Assembly (NCBI GenBank): GCA_036927565.1
Contig: JAYESD010000001.1
Location: forward strand, 286,699,560-286,763,559
Direction: 5' to 3'
Length of the DNA: 64,000 nt
DNA from: Tuctoria greenei
Lineage: Eukaryota > Streptophyta > Magnoliopsida > Poales > Poaceae
A program made the position numbers and the translations under genes. The stretch's first letter is position 1. Each line of letters starts with the position of its first letter. Below, piece by piece: positions 1 through 13,600 of this stretch. The notes under the pieces were generated by a model. It was given only the letters and a program-made list of their open reading frames with translations, searched no databases and was not told where the DNA came from.

Positions 1-1645
1 TACACCAATGCGTCCAACGGGATCACTCAATCGACAACATCATTGGTGACATCCAAAAGGGAGTAACTATTAGATCCCGCATGGATAATTTTTGTGAGCA
101 TTACTCGTTTGTATCCTTTTTGGAACCATGCAGAGTTGAGGATGCATTGAAGTATCCGGATTGGGTAGTGGCCATGCAAGAAGAACTCAACAATTTCAAA
201 AGAAACAAGGTGTCGAAATACCCAAATCCAACGTCGTCGGCACCAAATGGGTCTTCCGCAACAAACAAGACGAACACGGGGTGGTGACAAGGAACAAGGC
301 ATGACTTGTGGCCAAAGGGTATTCACATGTCGAAGGTTTGGATTTTTATGAAACCTTTGCTCCCGTAGCTAGACTTGAGTCCATTAGAATATTACTTGCA
401 TATGCTACTCACCATGATTTCAAGCTCTATCAAATGGATGTGAAAAGTGCCTTCCTCAACGGACCAATCAAGGAGGAGGTGTATGTGGAGCAACCCCCCG
501 GTTTTGAAGATGAAGAGTTCCCCGACAACATATTTAAATTGCGTAAGGCTCTCTACGAACTCAAACAAGCTCCTAGAGCTTGGTATGAGTGTCCTAGAGA
601 TTTCTTAATTGAAAATGGCTTTAAGATCGATAAAGTAGATTATACACTGTTTACAAAGAACTTTGACAATGATCTCTTTGTTTGTCAAATCTATGTTGAT
701 GATATAATCTTTGGTTCAACTATTAAATCTTTTTGTGAGGAGTTTAGTATAATTATGACAGATAGCTTTGAGATGTCTACGATGGGAGAGCTAAAGTACT
801 TCTTAGGATTCGAAGTGAAGCAACAAAAGGAAGGGACGTTCATAAGTCAAACTAAGTACACTCAAGACATACTCAAGAAGGTTGGAATGGACAAGGCGAA
901 GCCCATAAAGACTCCCATGGCAACGAATGGCCACTTGGATCTCAATGAAGATGGACCTAGCATCGATCAAAAGGTATATCGCTCCATGATTGGATCTCTA
1001 CTCTATTTATGTGCATCTAGGCCGGACATTATGTTGAGTGTATGTTTGTGTGCAAGATTTCAAGCCAATCCTAAGGATTGTCACTTGACAGCCGTAAAAA
1101 TGATCTTGAGATATTTAGTTCATCCACCCAAACTTGGTCTTTGGTATCCAAAAGGCTTCAAATTCAATCTCATTGGTTACTCCGATGCAGATTATGCCGG
1201 ATGCAAAGTAGATAGAAAAAGTATCTCAGGTACATGCCAATTCCTAGGTAGATCCCTAGTTTCTTGGTCCTCCAAGAAACAAAACTCCATTGCCTTATCC
1301 ACAACCGAAGCAGAGTATGTTGCAGCCGGGAGTTGTTGAGCACAACTCCTTTGGATGTGACAAACTCTAAGGGATTACGGTTACAATATGAACCGTATTC
1401 CACTCCTTTGTGATAATGAGAGTGCCATTAAAATTACTCATAATCTAGTTGAGCACTCTAGAACCAAACATATAGACATCCGACATCACTTCTTGAGAGA
1501 CCACTCCATGAAAGGAAATATAGCCATTTCCCATGTCAACACCGAAAAGCAATTAGCCGACATATTCACCAAGCCACTTGATAAAAAACGCTTTTGCGAG
1601 CTTCCAAATGAACTAAATATCCTTGATGCTCGTAATGTGGCTTGA
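1..1645 (+). pseudogene. copia-1 pol remnant: reverse transcriptase and RNase H
   Basis: Three reading-frame blocks (about 1-287, 308-1339, 1388-1645) encode the C-terminal half of a Ty1-copia polyprotein. Visible motifs are the start of the RT domain (VEDALKYPDWVVAMQEEL), VARLESIRILLAYA, QMDVKSAFLNG, YELKQAPRAWY, the catalytic YVDDIIFGS near 690-716, GYSDADYAGC of RNase H, and the terminal QLADIFTKPLD near 1550-1580. The frame is broken: a frameshift lies near 215-290, a TGA interrupts it near 302, and TGA codons occur at about 1337 and 1358. YVDDIIFGS matches Sirevirus RT, in agreement with the extra ORF and LTR found beyond the gypsy insertion. Not functional. Confidence 0.9.
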
Positions 1646-1829
1646 AAATTTGTATACCTGTATGAATTCTTCAAAATATGTTCATTGGATTGTGAAAATA
1701 ATCTCTCTCAATTTTCTCCGAAAAACTATGTCAATTACTAGATCTTTGTGAATTTTGGTCATTGCTTGATTGTTGTATGCTTACTGATCATATTCATCAA
1801 GATTATTTGATTTGATTTGCCTCCCTATT

Positions 1830-3777
1830 TGTAACACCCTCATTTTCATTCATCATGCCTTGCATACACTCATATACATGTTTAACATTAACCCACAACA
1901 AGAGGAACGAGTTTAAAATTGTTTTGGAGCAAAACCGCACTTAAAATGCAGGAAAGTGCGGACTAGTCCAATTTTACTGAGGACTAGTCCAATTTCTCTC
2001 TGACTAAAAATGGACTTGTCCGTTTTTGCTGCGGACTAGTCTGATTTTACCTCTGGAAACTTTCGTACTTATCCGATTTTGTGCGGACTAGTCCGATATT
2101 CTAAGAATCCTTGAAAAATTGCTAAGTCCCTGGACTTTTTTGGACTAGTCTGGTGTTCCAGCGGACTTGTCCGTTTTCCTCTCTGACTAAAGTCGGACTT
2201 GTCCGATTTTAGGCCAGACTTGTCCGATTTTCTCTCTGGACAACTTCGGACTAGTCCGGTCCCTTTCGGACTTGTCCGATATTTCGCGACTCCGAGTTGA
2301 TATTTTGTTTTATGACTCGTTTCTTGGGTTTCACGTTAAGTGGGCCTAGGGATGTCGTGCCTAACTCTTTTAGATCCCATGTGGGACTCTAAACCGGCCT
2401 CTACTCATCCCAAACTCAAAATCCATCTAACCCTAGCCTCCAACTCTAAATAAACAACCCCACCCCTTGGCGTGACATCTATTTGCCACTTTTCCACCCA
2501 ACCAAAACCCTAGTTCGTGGAGAGCCACCATCAAGGAGGGAGGAGGAGATCCTAAGCAAGAAGAAGAAGAGGAGTAAATGAAAGAGGATCAAGATCTCCA
2601 TCAAGCTTTCGTTCTTCATCACCAATTCACCTCCAAGTTCATCACCAACCTTAGATCATCAAGATCCAAGTGTTACCTCCAAGTTTCTTGATTCATTGGA
2701 GTGCTAAACACCTGGTATACCTTCTATTCTCTTTTCCTTACATGAATTCAACCCCTAATCTCCAAATTCACGTCGATCTAGAAAACTCTAGTTCGCTAGT
2801 TTTGCGAAGTGCGGACTAGTCCGGCCTTCTGCAGACTAGTCTGATTTTTCTGACTAAATTGTGTCAAATTAATTCTAAAATTTGATCTAATCAACTCCAA
2901 ACCTGTATAAACTTGTTAAAATCTATTAGAACTAGTTATAGATCATTAAAGGCAATCTATTAACAAGTTCCACATTGCATTTGCATTAATCATGCATGTC
3001 ATATCATATTGAGTAATATTTGTGCACTCTTTGATTTTATTTCTTGTTTGTATGTTTATTGTGCAGATTAGAAGGATTTGCGCTGGAGAGTGTCGCGGAG
3101 GATCTACAGCACCAAGAGTCTGAAGGTTTTGACCCTAATCAACCGCAAGAGCAAGAGCAAGGCAAGTGTCCTTGAAGCATATTGATCCTGTTTTAAAATA
3201 AATGTTTTGTTTGCAAAATTGCATGCTTGTGTCAATTTGATGGGAAATCCTATGGCAGGAAGTTTATTAGCTTTGTTAAACCACCTTTGTCACCAGGAAT
3301 ATATGGTAGAGAGTTGGGAAGAGCTTTTTACCTTTTTGCTTCGCTCAGTCAACTCGGAAGGGAAAACAACTATACCACTCAACTTAATTATGCATGGATG
3401 AGGTTATGGTTAACATGAACTGGTTAGTATGATATGGTATTGGGTGATCTAAGCAAGCCTGGTATGTGGATGGGTTGGATGTATGGTGGATTACTTGTTT
3501 TAGATCTAAGGATCAGTTCGTGGAGCGACCATTCAAGATTTACAGTGCCACCACAAGGCCAAGTATGGGTGCGGCGTAGCTGATTAATTAGGGCTTTGCC
3601 AGTGCTATTTGGACCATTAAGGATGCTCGGGGAAGGGGTAGTTGGATTGGGTTTGTTGATGATTGGTGGGACTACCTTGGGATCCGAACAGCTCAAGAGG
3701 GGGCCCTTGGTTGAAGATGTGCTCAGTTGGAGACATCGCCACTGGTGAAACCTCAGTGGGGTCTAAATAGGCTAGTA
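1830..3777 (+). repeat. gypsy-1 5' LTR, 3'-truncated
   Basis: It matches the 3' LTR (6774-8017, then 17856 onward) base for base with scattered differences until about 3777. There the text changes from LTR (GTCTAAATAGGCTAGTA) directly to pol coding sequence (AATTTGAAGCATCTC). In the intact 3' copy the LTR continues for roughly 0.9 kb more. No primer-binding site follows, so a deletion removed the LTR end, PBS, gag and protease. The first 500 bases carry the CGGACTAGTCCG-type repeats listed separately. The putative leader at 2440-2720 includes the A/G-rich stretch near 2540-2580. Confidence 0.88.
1955..2290 (+). repeat. Array of CGGACTAGTCCG / CGGACTTGTCCG palindromic motifs in gypsy-1 LTR
   Basis: About a dozen near-perfect copies of a 12-bp motif with centre ACTAGT (fully palindromic) or ACTTGT occur here, with 12-40 bp between them. 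Spacers are semi-repeated (CTCTCTGACTAAA, CTCTGGAAACTTTCG) and many copies are followed by ATTTT or ATATT. The same array is at 6900-7220 in the other LTR and at 50800-51100 in gypsy-2. Similar arrays occur in two copia elements in this window. Position in the upstream part of the LTR suggests a promoter/enhancer role; that is inference. Confidence 0.85.
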
Positions 3778-6700
3778 GAATTTGAAGCATCTCAAACCGC
3801 ACTGAAGCAATTGGAGCTAAACCATATGGACGGTGCCGCAATTGAGGAGATTCTGGTGGTGTTTGAATTTTTGGATGTTTTTCTGGATGAGTTGCCAGGT
3901 ATGCCACCTGATCGAGACATTGAGTTTGTTATTGATTTAATACCTGGAACTACACCTATAGCTAAGAGGACGTATAGGATGCCTCCTATGGAATTAGCGG
4001 AGCTCAAGAAACAAATTTGAGAGCAACTAGAGAAAGGTTTTATTCGCCCTAGTTCTTCACCTTGGGGAGCGCCCGTGCTGTTTGTGGACAAGAAGGATGG
4101 ATCCCAAATGATGTGCATGGATTACCGAGCTCTCAACGAGGTAACAATCAAGAACAAGTACACCTTGCCACGCATAGAAGACTTGTTTGATCATATGAAG
4201 GGTGCTTGTATCTTCTCTAAGATTGATTTGAGGTCGGGATATTTTCAAATGAAGATTAGACCATCGGACATACCCAAGACAGCTTTTAGGACGCGGTATG
4301 GATCTTATGAGTACACCGTGATGTCCTTTGGATTGACCAATGCACATGTGTACTTTATGTACCTCATGAATAAGGTCTTCATGGAGTACTTGGATAGGTT
4401 CGTTGTGGTGTTTATTGATGGCATTATGATCTACTCGAAGGATGAGAAGGAACATGAAGAACACTTGAGGCTTACGTTGCAGAAATTGAGGGAGCATCAA
4501 TTGTATGCCAAGTTCAACAAGTGTCAGTTTTGGTTGAGAGAGGTGTCGTTTTTGGGTCATATCATCTCAGGAGGAGGGGTATCGGTTGACCTCGGAAAAA
4601 TGAGAGACATGTTGAAATGGGAACCGCCGCAAAATGTAAAGGAAATAAGGAGTTTCCTTGGGATGGCTGGATATTACCGTCGGTTCATCAAGGACTTCTC
4701 CAAGATAGCCAAGCCAATGACAGAATTGCTAATGAAGGGAAAGGCATTCCAATGGACTCAAGCTTGTCAAAACAGTTTTGAGGAGTTGAAGAAGAGGTTG
4801 ACAACAGCCCCAGTTTTGGTACTGCCGGATGTGAGCAAGAGTTTTGATATTTATTGCGACGCATCGAGGCAAGGACTTGGATGTGTATTGATGCAAGAAG
4901 GTCAAGTGGTTGCCTATGCATCAATACAGTTGAAGAAACATGAGCAGAATTACCCGACACATGATTTGGAACTTGTAGCCGTGGTACATGCGTTGAAGAT
5001 TTGGAGACACTATATCCTTAGACATAGGTGTGAAATTTATACGGATCATAAGAGTTTGAAGTATATTTTCACACAAACGGATCTGAATTTGAGGCAACGA
5101 AGATGGTTGGAGCTCATCAAAGATTATGATTTGGGGATCAACTATCATCCGGGAAAATCCAATGTAGTGGTCGATGCTTTGAGTAGAAAAGGAGTAAGTC
5201 ATCAACTCACAGTTCGAGAGTTACCATCCGAGTTATGTAAGGAGTTCGAACGGTTGAACCTCGGGTTTGTAAATGAGATGCAGATGATGGAGTTAAATCC
5301 GACCTTGGGGCAAGAAATTCGAGAAGCACAAACCACAGATGAGGAGATCAAGGAAATCAAGGAAAGGACCGAAGAAGGGAGAGAATTCAGATTTGATGAG
5401 GATGAACATGGTACCTTATGGCTTGGAAAGAGAATCGTTGTGCCTAATGTAAAGCATATCCGGGAGACAATATTAAAGGAGACAAATGACTCGCCGTACT
5501 CAATTCATCCCGGTTGTACAAAGATGTACAAGGATTTGAAGACATGCTATTGGTGGGCCAGCATGAAAAAGGACATAGCCGAATATGTTGTGTTGTGTGA
5601 TGTGTGCCAACGAGTTAAAGTTGAACAAGGCCAGCAGTATTATTGCAGCCATTAAAGATTCCGAAGTGGAAGTGGGAAGAGATTGGTATGGACTTTATAG
5701 TTGGATTACCACGTACTCAGTCCGGGTACAACTCAATTTGGGTAATTGTGGATCGGTTAACTAAGTCAGCCCACTTTATTCTCGTCAAGACCACCTATAA
5801 TGGAGAGAAATTGGCGGAACTGTATATGGGAAGAATAGTATGTTTCCATGGAGTTCCAAAGAAGATAGTCTCAGATAGAGGTTCACAATTCACTTCCAGG
5901 TTTTGGCAAAAATTACATGAAGCTTTGGGAACGAGGTTGAATTTTAGTTCAGCATATCACCCTCAAACGGATAGACAAACCGAGAGGACCAATCAAATTT
6001 TGGAGGACATGTTAAGAGCTTGTGCTTTAAAGTATGGGAAAGTTGGGACAAAAGCTTGTCATACGCAGAATTTTCATACAACAATAGTTACCAAGCAAGC
6101 TTGAAAATGTCACCATATGAAGTGCTTTATGGGAGGAAGTGTAGGACACCTTTGTTCTGGAATGAGGCAGGAGAAACTCAAGTATTTGGTCCGGATATGT
6201 TGCAAGAAGCTGAAAAGCAAGTCCAGATAATTTGTGAAAACTTAAGGGCTGCCCAATCAAGACAGAAAGGCTATGCGGACAATAGGAGAAGGAAATTAGC
6301 CTTTGAAATAGGAGATTTTGTTTACCTTAAGGTGTCACCAATGAGAGGTCATAAGAGGTTTAATATAAGAGGCAAGCTAGCACCTCGTTATATTGGACCA
6401 TTCAAGATTTTGGACAAAAGAGGAGAAGTAGCGTATAAGTTGGAGATGCCAGCTCGACTTTCGAACGTCCATGATGTCTTTCATGTTTCCCAACTCAAGA
6501 AGTGCTTGAGAGTACCGGAACAACAAGTGCCAATAGAAGAATTGGAACTACAGGAAGATTTGACTTATGTCGAGCAACCGGTTAAGATCTTGGAAACCAA
6601 GGAGAGAGTCACAAGGAACAAGGTGATTCGATGGTGTAAAGTTCAACGGAAGCACCACACAGAAAAAAAAAAAGCAATGTGGGAATTGGAGGATGATCTC

Positions 6701-6778
6701 AAAAAGGAATTTCCCTATCTCTTCTCTTCCGCGTCGAATCTCGAGGGCAAGATTCATTTTAAGGGGGTAGGTTTGTAA
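3778..6778 (+). pseudogene. gypsy-1 pol: reverse transcriptase, RNase H, integrase, chromodomain-like tail
   Basis: The order is the RT start (PIAKRTYRMPPMELAELKK near 3950-4010), RT core (YTLPRIEDLFD, FSKIDLRSGYFQM, FGLTNA), RNase H (DIYCDASRQGLGCVLMQ, YTDHKSLKYIF), integrase zinc finger (HPGCTKMY ... CDVCQRVK), integrase core (MDFIVGLPRTQSGYNSIWVI, IVSDRGSQFTS, HPQTDRQTERTNQ) and a C-terminal segment with NVHDVFHVSQLKKCL followed by a chromodomain-like stretch (PVKILETKERVTRNKV). Breaks are a TGA at 4018 and frameshifts near 5640 and 6050. The catalytic FIDD reads FIDG (codon 4420-4422), so RT activity would be lost even if translated. The final stop TAA (6776-6778) lies inside the first bases of the 3' LTR. 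Gag and protease are deleted. Confidence 0.9.
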
Positions 6779-8017
6779 CACCCTCATTTTTATGCATCAT
6801 GCCTTGCATACACTCATATACATGTTTAACTTAACCCACAACAAGAGGAACGAGTTTAAAAATGATTTGGAGCAAAATCGCACTTAAAATGCAAGAAAGT
6901 GCGGACTAGTCCGATTTTACTGAGGACTAGTCCAATTTCTCTCTGACTAAAAACGGACTTGTCAATTTTTGCTGCGGGCTAGTCCGATTTTACCTCTGGA
7001 AACTTTCGGACTTGTCCGATTTTGTGCGGACTAGTTCGATATTCCAAGAATCCTTGAAAAATTGCTAAGTCCCTGGACTTTTTTGTACTAGTCCGGTGTT
7101 CCAGCGGACTTGTCCGTTTTCCTCTCTGACTAAAGTCAGACTTGTCCGATTTTAGGCCAGACTTGTCCGATTTTCTCTCTGGACAACTTTGGACTAGTCG
7201 GGTCCCTTTCAGACTTGTCCAATATTTCACGACTCTGAGTTGATCTTTTGTTTTATGACTTGTTTCTTGGGTTTCACGTTAAGCTGGCCTAGGGATGTCA
7301 TGCCTAACTCTTTTAGAGCCCATGTGGGACTCTAAACTGGACTCTACTCATCCCAAACTTGAAATCCATCTAACCCTAGCCTCCACCTCTATATAAACAA
7401 CCCCACCCCTTGGCTTGACATCTATTTGCCACTTTTCCACCCCACCAAAACCCTAGTTCGTTGAGAGCCACCATCAAGGAGGGAGGAGGAGATCCTAACC
7501 AAGAAGAAGAAGAGGAGGAAACGAAAGAGGATCAAGATCTCCATCAAGCTTTCGTTCTTCATCACCAATTCACCTCCAAGTTCATCACCAACCTTAGATC
7601 ATCAAGATCCAAGTGTTACCTCCAAGTTTCTTGATTCATTAGAGTTCTAAACACCTGGTATACCTTCTATTCTGTTTTCCTTACGTGAATTCAACCCCTA
7701 ATCTCCAAATTCACGTCGATCTAGAAAACCCTAGTTCGCTAGTTCTGCGAAGTGCGGACTAGTCCGGCCTTCTGGAGACTAGTCCGATTTTTCTGACTAA
7801 ATTGTGTCAAATTAATTCTAAAATTTGATCTAATCAACTCCAAACCTGTATAAACTTGTTAAAATCTATTAGAACTAGTTAGAGATCATTAAAAGCAATC
7901 TATTAACAAGTTCCACCTTGCATTTGCATTAATCATGCATGTCATGTCATATTGAGTAATATTTGTGCACTCTTTGATTGTATTTCTTGTTTGTATGTTT
8001 ATTGTGCGGATTAGACA
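6774..8017 (+). repeat. gypsy-1 3' LTR, first part
   Basis: It begins TGTAACACCC directly after the polypurine tract AAGGGGGTAGG and follows the 5' LTR closely, including the palindrome array at 6900-7220. It stops at 8017, where the second copia is inserted, and resumes at 17856 with the sequence that follows the equivalent point (about 3070) in the 5' LTR. Confidence 0.93.
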
Positions 8018-9662
8018 TGTAGGGTCGAAGAGCACGTGAAAAGCTACCAGAGGGGGGGTGAATGGTAGATTTAAAAATCTTACGCAGCGAAAACAACTAA
8101 ACCCCAACCCTTCGGCAGAAAAACGATCTGTTAAAGAAGTCATGTGTGAGACTAATCTAAACGTGTTTCACCGTGACAAAAGTGATAGATACCAGAGAGA
8201 ATCAAGTCACTAAGACAACACAATAAGAATCACTCAAATCCGTCGAGAAAAACTCAAGTTATGATCGAAAGATCAAACAAAGGTCAATCTGCCCTACCCG
8301 AGAAAAAAAACAGTTTTGGAATGCTGCAAAGAAACTCGTGTAGATCATAGACCACAAATAATATGACCGTGAAATTTTGATAGATGATAGATAATCAAGT
8401 TGTGAAGACAACCCAAAAAGAGTCACATCAATTGGATCTGTAAAACTCGAGTTATGATAAAACCACCGACGTAAGATAGTGCTGTCCAGAAACTCGACGA
8501 GTAAAACTTTTCTAGAACAAGTCGGACGAACAAGGCACAAAAGTTCCTTCAAACTACAAATTTTATTCAATAGAACACAATATGAACAGCCCCAAAGTCG
8601 TGCACCATGAGATCTGGGCTCCCTTGCTTATATAACCAGCTCGAAAGCCAACTCAAGTCAAATCAGGAACCTAATCCTACTCTGTTCACGAATCGTAATT
8701 TTCCATAACTGCTTAGGATTCTTCTATACGCAGATAGAAGTAATCTTAAGACTTACAAACACCTTAGGAACGTATCCCACATTCCTAAACAACTTATATT
8801 CGTGAACCACACGAAATCCTATCATAACCAACTCAAATCTTTCCATATTTGAGTCAAACCCGACTCAGCCGCAGCCTGAGTCCATAACCTAGTCGGTTGG
8901 ACCTTTCCGACCAACTCTTTACGTCCACATCTCTTCATCACGTCTCGGAACCATGTAGCCACGTCCATGCACTCCTTGCACACGTGCAAACATCTTCCAA
9001 TGACTTCCACGAACCTTCACATGTATTGTTCTTGATTCAATCATGTTGCGCAACCTCCTGATCAGCTCAACCACAATTCCTCGTGAATTTGGTTGTTGGA
9101 ACCTCATCTCCTCCCTGAGACTAGTCCAATGGATCCCATCACCAGCCATGTCTTGAACTCAAACAACACCTGCACATGAATAAACAACCAATCCATACGA
9201 GCCCAAGTCCTCGACTTGACTCAAGTTAGTTCCGAACACAACACCTTACGTGAGAACCTCACATAAGCATGTTGCAAAAACACGATATCATTCATGTCAA
9301 CCAAAAACGCATCAAAGGCTTAGCAAATGAATACTAAGCAATCTTTCCAGAGATGTAAAGCATGTACGAAACATTGCAAATGAAAAGCAGAAGTACTGCA
9401 GTCATGTTCCGGACATTGCCAGAGCAAACCGGACCTTGAGCTGGAGCTAACAAAAGCTAGTAGAACCTAGCGCCGGAACTTATCAAAACTAGTATAACCA
9501 AGCTCCCAGCAGAGCTTACAAAACTAGCAGGACCTAGCGTCGGAGCTAACCAGAACTAGTCGGATCTTAATAAAAAGGTGTTTTGGTGATATTCAAAACT
9601 TTTATCGTCAAAGCAAGTGTATTCACTACAAGCCGATGTATTCAGCACACATAGGTCTTACA
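8018..9662 (-). repeat. copia-2 3' LTR
   Basis: It is a near-identical copy of 16211-17855. On the plus strand it starts TGTAGGGTCGAAGAGCAC and ends CATAGGTCTTACA; the element reads on the minus strand, where it starts TGTAAGACC. The fragment of zinc-finger-like text seen in translations here has no partner and is LTR sequence. One small difference from the other LTR is an extra two G near 8047. Confidence 0.92.
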
Positions 9663-10670
9663 ATCTCCCCCTTGATGAATGCATTGGCAACACCATTTAA
9701 AATCCGAACATTGACTTATTCACATAAAAGTTTTGAAGGCAATTTCTCCCCCTTTGTAAATCAAAAGTAAAATGAGAAGAAAATCCAAAAATTATCCCAT
9801 ATTATCTCTCCCCCTTTATTATCTCTCCTTATGCACATATTCTCTTTCTCTTCATGCTTATCTCTCCCCCTTTGACAATGTATTCAGCAAGTCATGAGCA
9901 TATAAACAAATTATCTCTCCCCCTTTAGTTGTTATGAGCATATTATAACATATACATATAAACAAAGCTCATCCAAGTCATACTATCAAGTACCTTACAT
10001 TATCACATCAATGAAATACATAAAGTAGTGTAAGCCACGCTAGAGATCAAATGTAATTTTCAATTTAAGTAAGTCATGATCTCACAAACTTAACTATTTC
10101 AAAACCTGAAATCATGACACTAGTTGCTGCATTTTATTATTTTTCAAAGCATAAATTTAGATCATATGATATTTGTAAGAGATTATATGTGCATCTGCCT
10201 TATTCTAACCAACCAAGCCAAGCCTATGTCATTTGACAATCAGAAGCTTAAGGACATGGTTTTAGTCATACACAACTTCTTCCAAGTTCATATCTAAGTG
10301 CAATGATAAGCCATCTCAAAAGAAGAAGTGTGATGCATGCATATTCTCTTGATCTTTTCTCAATTTATATTTGTTCATAAAAACTCAACATGTGAGTTGA
10401 TTACTTGATTAATTCTTAATGATTAAAAGCACTTGTGAACATGTAACAAGTTCAAAACAGCAAGAAAGTTCGACCATGACCAGTTTTAGTGTAAGTAATT
10501 ATTCCAATTACTAGACATGGTAAAAACTACAAAATGTATAACACGAGTAATGTAGTAAGAACTTTCAGCATGTAAAAGGAATCACAAAGTCATATATGTA
10601 TGAAATACTATGCTCATATTATTTTAATTTCAGATTCACACATAGACTTCCCAAGTTTCAAAACTCCCCC
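9663..10670 (-). other. copia-2 post-pol non-coding region with multiple polypurine tracts
   Basis: There is no gene here. On the minus strand the purine tract AAAGGGGGAGAGATAA or close variants appear near 9915, 9865 and 9810. AAAGGGGGAGAAAT is near 9750, and the terminal AAGGGGGAGATTG abuts the 3' LTR at 9663-9675. Repeated polypurine tracts before the 3' LTR are a reported Sirevirus trait and could prime plus-strand synthesis. The rest is AT-rich and unremarkable. Confidence 0.8.
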
Positions 10671-13600
10671 TCAATTTAAGCCATGAGGATGCATAACCTT
10701 TATTTCACTACGAATATAACAAAAACGAATGAAATCCAAAGGTTTTGTAAAAATGTCAGCCAATTGTTGTTCGGTATCTACATGGTGAAGCACAATGTTT
10801 CCTTTTTCAACATTATCTCGGAATAAGTGATACCTAATGTCAATGTGCTTAGTTCTAGAATGTTGCACGGGGTTTTTAGCAATGCAAATGGCACTAGTGT
10901 TATCACAGAACAGTGGAACACTATCTAGATCAACCCCATAGTCCTTAAGTGTTTGAACAATCCAAGGAACTTGTGAGCAAGCACTAGCAGCAGCTACATA
11001 TTCAGATTTGGTTGTGGATTGTGCAATTGAATTTTGTTTTCTAGAGGACCAAGCAACAAGAGAATTATCAAGAAAATGACAAGCACCGGAAGTACTTTTC
11101 CTATCAATCCTACAACCCCCAAAATCAGCATCCGAAAAAACTTTCAAAGTAACGTTTGAGGAAGAAGGAAGAAAAATTCCAAATTCTTGAGTTCCATGTA
11201 AGTACCTGAGAATCCTTTTGACGGCTTGACGATGTGAAGCACGTGGGAAGGCTTGAAACCGTGCACAAAGACATACGCTGAATTGTATGTCTGATCTTGA
11301 TGCCGTGAGGTACAAAAGTGATCCAATCATGCTTCTATATTCTTTTTGATCCATGGGTTCACCATCTTCATCAAGTCCAAGTGTTGTTGCTGTTCCCATT
11401 GGTGTCCAAAGAGGCTTGCTTTTGTCCTTGTTGAAGCGCCTTAGGAGATCTTTTGTATACTTCGTTTGATGTACAAAGGTACCCTCCTTTGTTTGCTTGA
11501 TTTGCAGCCCCAAAAAGTAAGTGAGTTCACCCATCATACTCATTTGAAATTTGGAACTCATCATTGTTGAAAACTTGGACACAAGATCATGAGAAGCACA
11601 ACCAAAGATAATATCATCCACATACACTTGAACGAATAATGAGTCATTGCCATGCTTAAGCACAAAAAGATTTTTATCAACCTTTCCCATGGTAAACCCT
11701 TTTTCAAGTAAGAATGTTTTTAACCTATCATACCATGCTCTAGGGGCTTGTTTGAGACCCTACAAGGCTTTGGACAGTTTGTAAACATGATTAGGAAAAT
11801 CTGGATTTTCAAAACCCAGTGGTTGTTTCACATAAACCTCCTCATCTGTGTAGCCATTAAGAAACGCACTTTTAACATCCATTTGAAATAGCTTAAAACC
11901 AATAGATGCAGCAAAAGCTAACAAAATTCTTATGGCTTCTAATCTAGCAACAGGAGCAAAAGTTTCATCAAAATTTAGACCTTCAACTTGAGTGAAACCT
12001 TGAGCAACCAACCTAGCCTTATTCCTAACCACAACCCCATCCTCACTTTGTTTATTTTTAAATACCTATTTAGTTCCAATTAAAGTGTGACCTTGAGGTG
12101 GAGGTACAAGTTTCCAAACATTATTTCTTTCAAAATTTTCTAACTCTTCTTGCATGGCAATAATCCAAGATTCATTAGTGAGTGCGTGTGATATATCTTT
12201 GGGTTCAAAAGAAGCAACAAAAGCAGAATGAGCATAAGAGTTTGGATCGCAAAACCTGGACCGTGTGACTCTTTCGTGCAAGCTTCCAATCATCTGTTGT
12301 GGGGGATGATCTTTGTAAAACCGTAGGGGAACAGATGTCTCACAAGCTTCTTCTTCTTCATGTACATCACAAATCGATGAGCTTGTGACTTGAGGATGAT
12401 TTGAATCAGCATTGATGGTTGTCGGTGCTGGTTGAGAATTAACATCCAGAGCTGAACCAAAGTCTTTAGCTGCTGAATTTTCGGGCAGCAGCTCCAATTC
12501 TTCCTCATCTTCAACGAAAATGCCCCCCCTGTGGATATGGATATGGACCTGCAATGTTTGAGCTAGTACCTGGGCTAGCTTCATCAAAAGACACTTCACA
12601 AGTCTCCATAATTTTGTTAGTGTCAAGTACAAGCACACGGTAGCCTCTAGTATGAGATGGATAACCAAGAAACATGCCATCAATGTATCTAGGTTCAAAT
12701 TTATCAAGATTATCATGTTTCTTAACAAAACATTTGCAACCAAAGACCCGAAAGTGTGTAACACTAGGCCTATGTCCAAACCAGAGCTCATACGGTGTTT
12801 TACCTAGCTTAGCACGCAAGAAAACACGATTTGAGACATAACAAACGGTTGCTAACGCATCAGCCCAAAATTTCCTAGGAGTTTGATATTCATCAAGCAT
12901 AGTCCTAGCCATCTCAACTAAGGTTATGTTTTTTCTTTCTACAACACCGATTTGTTGAGGTACATATGGTGAATAAAATTGATGATCTATTCTATTTTCA
13001 GCACAAAAGTGATCAAAAGATTGATTTTTAAATTCAGTTCCATTATCACTTCTAATTGCTTTTAAAGATCTTGGGTAATCAATTGATAATCTAAGAAATA
13101 AAGTTCTAAAGTGACTAAAAACTTCATTCTTAGACGCCATAAAGCAAACCCAAGAGTATCTAGAATATCATCAACAATCACAAGTACATATCATTTACCT
13201 CCAAAGGATTGAACACGTGAAGGTCTTACGGTGTCAAGATGCAAAAGTTGACATGGTTCAGTTGTCATGATCATTGTGAGAGGAGTATGTGAACCTGCAA
13301 CCATCTTAGCATGTCTACAAGAAGAGCACACAATTTCTTTGTCCCCTTTAAGCTTTGGCAGCCCACGTATGCGATCAAGAGTACTAACACGCATTAGGTG
13401 ATCAAAGCCTACGTGACCAAGTCTACGATGCCAAAAATATAAGTCCTTTGAATCATTAGCAACTAGACACTGATGCTTAGAGGAAGACATATCAAAATAA
13501 GCTTTAAAAACTCTTCCAAACCGAGACATGTTAAAAATAAGCTCACTATTTGAACTTACAACTTTGCAGCAGTTTTTATTGAAAATAATTTCCAGATTTT

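Noticed and set aside
1955..2290. CRISPR-like array (short repeats with spacers)
   Set aside because: The repeats are 12-bp palindromes with irregular spacing and semi-repetitive spacers inside an LTR of a plant retrotransposon.
3207..3907. Small ORFs in gypsy-1 5' LTR, also seen at 18013-18645
   Set aside because: The same pieces are in LTR copies on both sides and do not keep frame; they are LTR sequence.
8822..9149. Short Trp/Arg-rich ORFs, repeated at 17014-17342
   Set aside because: They lie in the two copia-2 LTRs and are duplicated only because the LTRs are.
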